Shown: positions 1 through 5,646 of the stretch, piece by piece | Position numbering within the stretch: the stretch's first letter is position 1 | Layout: every line of letters starts with the position of its first letter | Origin: a virus | Virus record (IMG/VR): IMGVR_UViG_3300033141_003324 | Span: 1 to 21,445 of that record | Strand: one strand, 5' to 3' | Length of the DNA stretch: 21,445 nucleotides | Position numbers and translations under genes: made by a program | The notes under the pieces: model-generated | What the model was told of the DNA's origin: nothing | The model's database searches: none | What the model saw: the letters and a program-made list of their open reading frames with translations, nothing else

Positions 1-735
1 GTTCGCGGCCGCCGCGCTCGCGGCGACCACGCGCTTGACCCACACGAAGCAGATTTCGCCGGGGTCCAGGTGCGCGTCGTGGTAGTCGATGTTTACGCCC
101 TGTCCCGTCGCCCTACTCGTCGCCGTGGACCAGTCGGAGACGCGGCCCGAGTTGACCGTCGGCGCGGTGGATTCGTTCGCGATCGTCTGCGCCGGGCCGT
201 TCGTCTCGCTGCCCGACTCCGGTACCTCGACGGCGAACGATATCGCGTCGTCCGAGTTGCCCGTCTCGACCGAGATGTAGATCGACACGTTGTAGGCCGT
301 GTCGGAGCCGTTCGTGTTCTTGACGCAGAAGCACCGGTACTCCGTGTCGCCGGCGGACGCCTCCGAGCCCGTCACGTGGTCGAAAAGCGTCTCGAGCGGT
401 AACGCCAGCACCGGCGTGTCGTCGTCGTGCGACGCGGCGGTCGTCGAAAGCGCCCCGCGCGTGCAGCCGGTGAAGCTCACCGAGGTCGTGCCCGTGTAGC
501 TTATCACCTCGTCCTCGATGGTGATGTAGCCCGAGGACGGGAAACCGGTGGTCGAATCCACGACGATCGTGGTATCGGCCGCGCTGATGCCGTCGCCGTC
601 GTCGATCTGTGTCTCGGTGTTCTTGAGCGTGCTTGAGCGGTAATTCCCCAGGCTCGCGGCCGGGTCCGTCTGCGTCCCGCCGTCGCTTGTCGCGCCGGTC
701 AGGTATACCTTGATGTCGCTTGCGGTAACTGCCAT
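1..735 (-). CDS. Tail/fibre-like structural protein, 3' end outside window
   Basis: The frame is open from the ATG at 735 to the window edge (245 codons, no stop), so the C-terminus is missing. The start is supported by a GGAGGG site about 9 nt upstream. The protein starts MAVTASDIKVYLTGA and is rich in Thr, Ser, Gly and Asp with few Lys, as in beta-structured virion proteins. Around residues 50-80 it has a segment of the type TTGFPSSGYITIEDEVISYT, a beta-hairpin module I associate with phage tail and appendage proteins. The visible part ends in an Ala-rich stretch. It lies downstream of the glycan enzymes at the distal end of the tail operon, which fits an appendage or adsorption-related protein. 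The role is inferred from composition and position; no specific family is recognised. Confidence 0.75.
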   Translation of the reverse strand, partial: MAVTASDIKVYLTGATSDGGTQTDPAASLGNYRSSTLKNTETQIDDGDGISAADTTIVVDSTTGFPSSGYITIEDEVISYTGTTSVSFTGCTRGALSTTAASHDDDTPVLALPLETLFDHVTGSEASAGDTEYRCFCVKNTNGSDTAYNVSIYISVETGNSDDAISFAVEVPESGSETNGPAQTIANESTAPTVNSGRVSDWSTATSRATGQGVNIDYHDAHLDPGEICFVWVKRVVAASAAAAN

Positions 736-762
736 TGTCTTTATCCCTCCTTGCGGTGTCTT

Positions 763-1659
763 TTAATTCCGCAAATCCCCCTCCAGCAGGCCCAGGACGC
801 GCGGCGTGCGCAGCCACGCCTCATTCCATTGCCTGCGGAAAAGCTCGTACAGGAAAGCGTCCCGGCGCGACGGGTGCAGTTCCGGGCCCCACTTCGCCCA
901 GAACGCCTCGCCGAGCGCCGTCACGGGCTTGTAAAACGCGATCCCCTCCAGGCCCACGGTCGAATTCACGGTGATGATTTCATCGCAACGGACCAGCAGG
1001 TCCGCCAGGCCGCGCGTCGCCGCGAGCGAGCCGGGCGGCCACCGGTAAGACGCGCGCGTCCTGTCCGCCTTCGGGTGCAGCTTGTAGACGATCTGTTTTC
1101 CGGGGCGCATTGCCGCGACTTCGTCGATGAAAACCTGCATGTCGTGGTATTTCGGCCCGTGCAGGACGATCTGGCTGTCGTCCTCGACCTGCAGCGGCGC
1201 GAGGACGAAGGGCTTGCGCGGCCAGACGTCCGCCGGCTCGGGCGAAATGCACCGAATCAGGAAGTCCTTGTAATGATCGAGCCTTGCATGCAACACCACC
1301 GATTCGGTTTCCGAGAGGCGGCGCCCCTCGAGGGTCCACGCGGAAATGCTCGAACGCGGCCCGACGCCCTGGTGGTCGAAATAGCACGTGCGGTATTGCG
1401 GCAGCCAGCCGAGTTCCGCGTAAAGCACCACCGCCCCGGCGTCGTGCGCGATCGCGGCCGCCTCTTTTTGGCAGGCCAGCGCGCCGTTCCAGATGAACAG
1501 GTGAGAAGCGCCGTCAAGGGCAGCCGCGATTTCTTCGGGCGGCAGGTAAGGCGCGTTTTGCAGCCGCGGTCCCGGCTGTTTTTCCCGTGCAATGATATGC
1601 CCCGCGTGACGGTCTTTTTGCGGGGTAGTCGCGACGCAATAGAAAACCACGCGCGCCAT
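763..1659 (-). CDS. Capsule polysaccharide synthesis (KpsC/KpsS-like) glycosyltransferase
   Basis: This 298-aa protein resembles the Capsule_synth family (KpsC/KpsS), whose bacterial members add Kdo to lipid acceptors of capsules. Visible family features are AELGWLPQYRTCYFD near residues 81-95, PLQVEDDSQIVLHGPKY near 155-171, VYKLHPKAD near 191-199, and VNSTVGLEGIAFYKPVTALG near 231-250. The last is the C-terminal nucleotide-sugar-binding half typical of the family. The ATG at 1659 shares one base with the TGA of the methyltransferase gene (TGATG) and has GGGGAGG 7 nt upstream; a GTG one codon earlier (1662) is also possible. It is the last enzyme of a three-gene glycan set. Substrate and acceptor cannot be read from sequence: it may decorate the virion or alter the host surface. 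Confidence 0.82.
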   Translation of the reverse strand: MARVVFYCVATTPQKDRHAGHIIAREKQPGPRLQNAPYLPPEEIAAALDGASHLFIWNGALACQKEAAAIAHDAGAVVLYAELGWLPQYRTCYFDHQGVGPRSSISAWTLEGRRLSETESVVLHARLDHYKDFLIRCISPEPADVWPRKPFVLAPLQVEDDSQIVLHGPKYHDMQVFIDEVAAMRPGKQIVYKLHPKADRTRASYRWPPGSLAATRGLADLLVRCDEIITVNSTVGLEGIAFYKPVTALGEAFWAKWGPELHPSRRDAFLYELFRRQWNEAWLRTPRVLGLLEGDLRN

Positions 1660-2258
1660 CACGTCGCCTCCCCAATGATTATTTGAAAGTCACCGGCCTG
1701 CGGTATCGTTTCCGCGCTGATCTTGGGGTCGACCGAGCCGCGCTGAATCGCGCGACCTACAATCTTGAAGCGCGATTCGACGAACTCCCTGAACTCGGCC
1801 ACCTCGAATTCGCGCTTGTGCCACGGGTTGTCGCGACCGGTTTTGACGGGCGTTGAAATCACAAGCCGGCCGCCGACCCTTATCGCCGCGCGGAAGGCGT
1901 CGAGGCACCTTTCGGGGTCTTCCATGTGTTCGATGGTCTCGAGGCACACGACGGCATCGAACGGACCGAGGTCGGCGGCGTCGGCGATTTCGGTCACACT
2001 ATAGATCACGTTCGGCGCGGCATAATGCTCGCAGGCGAACTCGACGGCCGGGCGATTTACGTCGATGCCGTGCACGCGGTCGGCGACGAATGAAAGCAGA
2101 TAGCAGCCGTATCCGCAGCCGCAGCCGGCGTCAAGAACGCGCGCGCCGAAGTCGATCGACCGCGCGGCGAACATGTAGCGTTGCACGTGGTCGCGGCGAA
2201 TCTTGTGTATCCGCTCGCCGACCTGCCGTTCTCCGCTGTTCAGGGCGTTGGGATTCAA
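1659..2258 (-). CDS. Class I SAM-dependent methyltransferase
   Basis: This 199-aa Rossmann-fold methyltransferase has motif I VLDAGCGCGYG at residues 41-51, an acidic residue in GIDVNRP near 64-70 that would contact the SAM ribose, and DAVVCLETIEHMEDP near 101-115, the UbiG/Methyltransf_11-type motif. The start is a TTG at 2258 that overlaps the stop of the preceding glycosyltransferase gene as TTGA. GGAGG lies 7 nt upstream, so the rare codon looks genuine. Being sandwiched between two glycosyltransferases suggests O-methylation or capping of a sugar, but a protein or small-molecule target cannot be excluded. Confidence 0.85.
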   Translation of the reverse strand: MNPNALNSGERQVGERIHKIRRDHVQRYMFAARSIDFGARVLDAGCGCGYGCYLLSFVADRVHGIDVNRPAVEFACEHYAAPNVIYSVTEIADAADLGPFDAVVCLETIEHMEDPERCLDAFRAAIRVGGRLVISTPVKTGRDNPWHKREFEVAEFREFVESRFKIVGRAIQRGSVDPKISAETIPQAGDFQIIIGEAT

Positions 2259-3637
2259 CCGACGGCCTCCAATCGCGCCGCAAAAGTCTGCGCAAGCCAG
2301 CAGTGTTGTTGATACCCGCGCGCACCGCCGCTGATGTTCCCCTCGTGTCGCCGGTAGCGGTATAGCGCGCCGTTGTCCAAAAAGACAAATTTCAACCCGC
2401 GCTCAAGCGCCCGCAACGCGAACTCGAAATCGTGTGAAGCGTTCAGTGCCTCGCTTTCGTTCTGGCCGCCCATATCGAGCCAGACGGAGCGGCGTATCAT
2501 CATCGTGGCCCCGGCGAATGAGTTCTTCAGGCTCAACATGTTCGTCGGGGTAATCGGCCCGACGCTGTTTCGCAGCCTCTTTCCCGAGCGCGCGGAAACG
2601 GTTTCGACGGCCGTATGACAGATGTCGTGGCCGGGATATTCCGCAAGGTATCGAAGCTGAAGCTCGAGCCTGTTCGGATGACTCCAGTCGTCGGCATCCT
2701 GGAAGGCCAGGATCGTCCCAGTCGCCCGGCGCGCGCCGAAGTTGCGCGCGGCCGCCGCCCCCTTGTGCTTGCGTCGAAAATAACGGATGCCGGCCAGTGT
2801 CGGAGATTCGCTGTGCGCGTATTTCAAAAGCAACTCCGACGTCCCGTCCGTCGAGCCGTCGTCCACGACGATAATTTCATGCACGGGCAGCGTCTGCGTT
2901 ATAACTGATTCGATCGCCTCCCGCACGTAGGCGACGGCGTTGTATACCGGCATTATCACGGAAACCGTCGGCGCGGCGTAGGTCTTGAGCGGTTGCGAAA
3001 CGCTCGCCCCGCCCCACTTCTCCGCGAACTGCGCCATGCCCTTGCGGAGACGGCCGTCCTGATAGGCGGACTTGCCGAAAGAGCTTGATGCCGCGTGATG
3101 CAGATACGCGCTCGAAACCCACGGCCGGATCGCCTCGCGGTAGCAGCGCGCGCAATAGTCTATGTCCTCGCCACCGTAGGCGTCGAAGCGCTCGTCGAAA
3201 AGCCCGACGCGGTCGAGCACCCAGCGGGGAAGCTGCACGCCGACAAAGCAAGTCGGCGATTTGCTTTCGCGCCACGGCCCGCGCCCCCACTGGAGCGCGT
3301 TCCCGGCCTGCCCCCGGCCGGTGCGGCACACCGCGAGCCGCTCCGGGTGCTCGCGGAATGCCTCGAACCAGCCCGGCGTCGCTTCTGTATCGTTGTTGAG
3401 CAGGATGACGTCGTCGCGGCCCGCGCGCTTGATGCCGAAGTTCGCCCGGTGGGCGAAAACGAATTTCTTGCGAGTTTTGACGATCTCCGCGCCCTCGGCC
3501 CAAGGCCCGAGCTTTGATTCCGGCCCCGCGACAAGGACAAGGCGATACTCGCCGGCGGGCGTGTGCTCGCGGATGGACCGCAGACACCGCTCGCTCATAT
3601 CGTCGCGCTGCGAAACAGGTATTACGATTGCCGTCAT
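2255..3637 (-). CDS. Bimodular family 2 glycosyltransferase
   Basis: This 460-aa protein has two GT-A modules in tandem. Module 1 (about 1-215) begins MTAIVIPVSQRDD, carries the metal-binding acidic motif as NNDTEA at 81-86, and has GGEDIDYCARCYR near 155-167. Module 2 (about 224-460) begins TVSVIMPVYNA, with VVDDGST at 257-263 for the nucleotide and QDADDW at 313-318 as the DXD site. Module 2 is a textbook GT2; module 1 is more like the truncated GT2 type found in phages and rhamnosyltransferases. Both keep their metal-binding acidic residues, so two successive sugar transfers are plausible. It is coupled at both ends: its ATG overlaps the stop of the 42-aa gene and its TGA overlaps the methyltransferase start. 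Confidence 0.88.
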   Translation of the reverse strand: MTAIVIPVSQRDDMSERCLRSIREHTPAGEYRLVLVAGPESKLGPWAEGAEIVKTRKKFVFAHRANFGIKRAGRDDVILLNNDTEATPGWFEAFREHPERLAVCRTGRGQAGNALQWGRGPWRESKSPTCFVGVQLPRWVLDRVGLFDERFDAYGGEDIDYCARCYREAIRPWVSSAYLHHAASSSFGKSAYQDGRLRKGMAQFAEKWGGASVSQPLKTYAAPTVSVIMPVYNAVAYVREAIESVITQTLPVHEIIVVDDGSTDGTSELLLKYAHSESPTLAGIRYFRRKHKGAAAARNFGARRATGTILAFQDADDWSHPNRLELQLRYLAEYPGHDICHTAVETVSARSGKRLRNSVGPITPTNMLSLKNSFAGATMMIRRSVWLDMGGQNESEALNASHDFEFALRALERGLKFVFLDNGALYRYRRHEGNISGGARGYQQHCWLAQTFAARLEAVG

Positions 3638-3762
3638 TTCTTCTTGCCGTGTTTTGCCGCCCTATAAGCCGCGTACGCCCGTTCGGCCGCCGCCCTGGTC
3701 TTGTAGATGCACTTGCCGTTTCCGATTCGCCATTTCCCGTTGGCGCATTTTATTACCGGCAC
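3634..3762 (-). CDS. 42-aa basic small protein
   Basis: A GTG-started 42-codon gene encoding VPVIKCANGKWRIGNGKC at its N-terminus, then an Ala/Arg/Lys-rich helix ending KHGKKK. It has GGAGAGGGGG about 7 nt upstream. Its TGA overlaps the ATG of the glycosyltransferase by 2 nt, and its start overlaps the end of the preceding gene by 10 nt. Two Cys (residues 6 and 18) and the pattern IKCxNGKWRIGxGKCxYKT look like a small family I recall from phage genomes, with no known function. The protein is strongly basic (predicted pI high), so nucleic-acid or virion binding is possible but unproven. Confidence 0.72.
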   Translation of the reverse strand: MPVIKCANGKWRIGNGKCIYKTRAAAERAYAAYRAAKHGKKK

Positions 3763-3989
3763 TTCGCTTCCCCCTCTCCAACGTCGGGAAACAGATCAAG
3801 GTCTCTCGCCTGCATCGCTCCGCAAAGCAGTCCCAACACGGCTGCTTTGTCGCCGTGCCACAAAAATCTCACCGTCTGCTTGTCGCTCGCAAGCTGCGTG
3901 CTGTAGAGGAACGCGGCACTATCGAAGCGCCGGCTCAGTTCTTCCCAAAGCTGTTCGGTGGTGAAAAACTCGAGCTGGTTGCCGTTCAC
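3753..3989 (-). CDS. 78-aa hypothetical protein in tail operon
   Basis: The GTG at 3989 overlaps the TGA of the upstream 47-aa gene as GTGA, which I take as the true start. The longer frame back to an ATG at 4064 has no ribosome binding site and yields an Arg-rich out-of-frame reading of the upstream gene. The product starts VNGNQLEFFTTEQLWEELSR and continues with two amphipathic helices and hydrophobic stretches (FLYSTQLASD, VLGLLCGAM). It looks like a small soluble alpha/beta protein. No family is recognised. Coupling to its neighbours argues that it is translated with them. Confidence 0.65.
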   Translation of the reverse strand: MNGNQLEFFTTEQLWEELSRRFDSAAFLYSTQLASDKQTVRFLWHGDKAAVLGLLCGAMQARDLDLFPDVGEGEAKCR

Positions 3990-4129
3990 CTTCCGGCCCT
4001 TCTGGCACGCCCGCGCCCGCGTCCGCTTCCGCGCGGCGCCCCACGTCTCCCGCCCGAGCCGCATGGCCCGAGGCCGCGGCCGGTTAAAGGCCCCTTCCCC
4101 TCCGGCCCGGTTCCATCTCTGTTAGGCAT
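3986..4129 (-). CDS. 47-aa DUF5320-like Gly/Arg-rich mini-protein
   Basis: The ATG at 4129 has GAGGAG centred about 8-10 nt upstream, and the stop overlaps the next gene as GTGA. The N-terminus MPNRDGTGPEGKGPLTGRGL matches the recurring pattern MPxxDGTGPxGxGPxTGRGxGxC that I know from DUF5320 proteins of anaerobic bacteria and archaea. The conserved Cys is present at residue 23. The remainder is a low-complexity Gly/Arg tail rather than the usual Gly/Tyr-rich or coiled-coil tail. The molecular function of the family is not established. The family call is from recalled pattern only. A random ORF is unlikely because motif, ribosome binding site and coupling agree. Confidence 0.7.
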   Translation of the reverse strand: MPNRDGTGPEGKGPLTGRGLGPCGSGGRRGAPRGSGRGRGRARRAGR

Positions 4130-4147
4130 TTCATTCTCTCCTCATGT

Positions 4148-4819
4148 TTACAAGTCCGGGCTTGCCGTCCAAGTCAGCGTCACTTCCCGCCCGGCGGTTG
4201 TATACGTGTATTGCAGGTTCGACGGCGGGCGCGGGGGCGCATAGATTGAGCGGCCGATGAGTACCATGTCCGTCTCATTACCCGCTGCATCGGCTGCCGC
4301 AAGGCCAAACGTATAGTCGCCGTTGGCGAGGTGATCCGATTGCCACGTGTAGTTCGTAACGCCGGTTTCATATTCAACCGTCTCAAGCAGCGTATCGGGC
4401 GTCTCGCCGTCGCCCGCGTCCCAGTAAATTCGAAACTCGCTCGGATCGCCGGTCCCGTCATGCGTCCAGGCCAGGAATACCTGGTTTCCGCCGCCGGCCA
4501 TGCCTTCGACGGCGTTGGACTGGTCTTTCCCCGCCAGGTGGCTTGCGATTCCGATGACCTCGATGGAGCTATGCTTGTCGGGGTCGATGTCGACGCGGAT
4601 GAAGTTGTCGCTTGTAACCGCGCGAAGCTCGGCGTCGACGTAGACTTGAAAGGCGACGTTTGCATTGTCCCCGAGGTAGTCGCCGAGGACATCGCCGCAG
4701 CGCGTCCCGCCGCCTTGCCAGGTAACGAGCACATCGGTTCCGAAATCCTCCTCGACGGCCTGCAGGTCGAGGATTCTGATTTCACCGGCGAAGTCGCCCA
4801 GGTATCCCCCGCATCTCAT
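4148..4819 (-). CDS. Distal tail protein with fibronectin III-like domain
   Basis: This 223-aa protein starts MRCGGYLGDFAGEIRILDLQ from the ATG at 4819, just after the preceding gene's stop; AAGGA lies about 9 nt upstream. The longer frame to 5023 reads Arg/His-rich antisense-like sequence and is not used. Residues 1-105 form a beta-rich domain with no family I can name. Residues about 111-195 look like an FN3-type beta-sandwich (NQVFLAWTHDG, FRIYWDAG, YTFGLAAADAAGNET). A second FN3 seems to begin at PPRPPSNLQYTY and stops after its B strand (VTLTWTASPDL). FN3 modules are common on phage tails, where they may bind carbohydrate. Position after the tape measure supports a tail-tip role. Confidence 0.72.
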   Translation of the reverse strand: MRCGGYLGDFAGEIRILDLQAVEEDFGTDVLVTWQGGGTRCGDVLGDYLGDNANVAFQVYVDAELRAVTSDNFIRVDIDPDKHSSIEVIGIASHLAGKDQSNAVEGMAGGGNQVFLAWTHDGTGDPSEFRIYWDAGDGETPDTLLETVEYETGVTNYTWQSDHLANGDYTFGLAAADAAGNETDMVLIGRSIYAPPRPPSNLQYTYTTAGREVTLTWTASPDL

Positions 4820-4824
4820 TGAAA

Positions 4825-5247
4825 TCAGTCCTTGACGATGATGTAATCGAAGGTTTCCGTCCCCGCCGCGTTCGAGTGCGTAACGGTGAACGAACCCGAC
4901 GCGACGGCGCTGACGTAAACGCCCGTGAGGGCCGCAAAGCCGGAGCTTGTCGCCGTAATAAGCACCTTGCTCGATGACGTGCAGTTCGAGTCCGAGACGG
5001 TCGTGCTCGTGCCGGCGTCGCACGTGGCGCTCCCGGCGAAGACGCGCTTGGCCGCCTCGAGTTGCGCGATTTTGTAGTCGTGCGAGTCGGTATCGGCGGA
5101 GCCGTCCACGCCCACCTTGGCTTCAAGCGCGGCGATTTCGTTCTGGATGGCGTTGATGTCCGCGCCGTTTATCCGGTCGGTCCCGGATACGTCGTTCGCC
5201 GTGCTCTTGTCCGTGAAAGTGTGAAGGCTTGTCGGGAACGTTGCCAT
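4825..5247 (-). CDS. Tail-tip/appendage protein
   Basis: This 140-aa protein has a strong GGAGG site about 8 nt before the ATG at 5247. The N-terminal part contains INAIQNEIAALEAKVGV (about 30-46), a short helix repeated in many phage tail and fibre proteins where it precedes a trimeric region. The rest is Thr/Ser/Ala-rich with alternating hydrophobics (SGSFTVTHSNAAGTETFDYI) suggesting a small beta domain. I read it as a trimeric appendage or fibre-base subunit. No enzymatic motif is seen. Confidence 0.72.
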   Translation of the reverse strand: MATFPTSLHTFTDKSTANDVSGTDRINGADINAIQNEIAALEAKVGVDGSADTDSHDYKIAQLEAAKRVFAGSATCDAGTSTTVSDSNCTSSSKVLITATSSGFAALTGVYVSAVASGSFTVTHSNAAGTETFDYIIVKD

Positions 5248-5259
5248 GTCCTACCTCCG

Positions 5260-5646
5260 TCAGGGTATAAGCTGGAAATACGTGATCTCATATTCCGCGA
5301 TAATGCTGCCGTCCGCAGTGGTCCGCTCGGGGCCGTACCGAAACTCCTGCATGACCACGTTGGCATGCGAGCGGCCGTAGTTGTCTATAAGCGTATGCGC
5401 GGTGCCGGCGTCCTCGTATGCCTTTATTGCGGCCACGCCCGTGGCGAACGCGGCATGGCTTTCGGCCACGATGTGCCCGCGCTGCACGATATATCGGCCG
5501 CGCTGGCCGAGGTTCATCCGGGTCGAGCCGGATACACCCGGAAATGCGTCGTCCTTTTTCGCGTGCGGCGCGCCGCCGAAAACGAATTGCGCCGTGCAGT
5601 CGCCCGCCCACAGGCTCTGTCCGTCGAAGGTCGCGCTTGTCGCCAT
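5260..5646 (-). CDS. Distal tail / baseplate-like hypothetical protein
   Basis: A 128-aa protein whose ATG directly abuts the TAA of the tape-measure gene, so translation is probably coupled. The C-terminal half (RYGPERTTADGSIIAEYEITYFQL) resembles the closing strands of small phage baseplate or tail proteins in which the last strands pack on the tube. The gene lies immediately after the tape measure, where siphoviruses usually encode the distal tail protein, though this product is shorter than a typical Dit. The assignment rests on position and general look only. Confidence 0.65.
   Translation of the reverse strand: MATSATFDGQSLWAGDCTAQFVFGGAPHAKKDDAFPGVSGSTRMNLGQRGRYIVQRGHIVAESHAAFATGVAAIKAYEDAGTAHTLIDNYGRSHANVVMQEFRYGPERTTADGSIIAEYEITYFQLIP

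Noticed and set aside
113-817. 234-aa minus-strand open frame covering the start of the window
   Set aside because: Arg/His/Asp-rich low-complexity translation typical of an out-of-frame reading. The frame starting at 735 with a ribosome binding site gives a protein-like sequence instead.
751-1686. 311-aa plus-strand open frame opposite the capsule-type gene
   Set aside because: Arg/Pro/Val-rich shadow of a clearly recognisable minus-strand enzyme; no ribosome binding site or family features.
3261-4244. 327-aa plus-strand open frame opposite the glycosyltransferase and small genes
   Set aside because: Arg/Pro/Ser-rich shadow spanning four coupled minus-strand genes.
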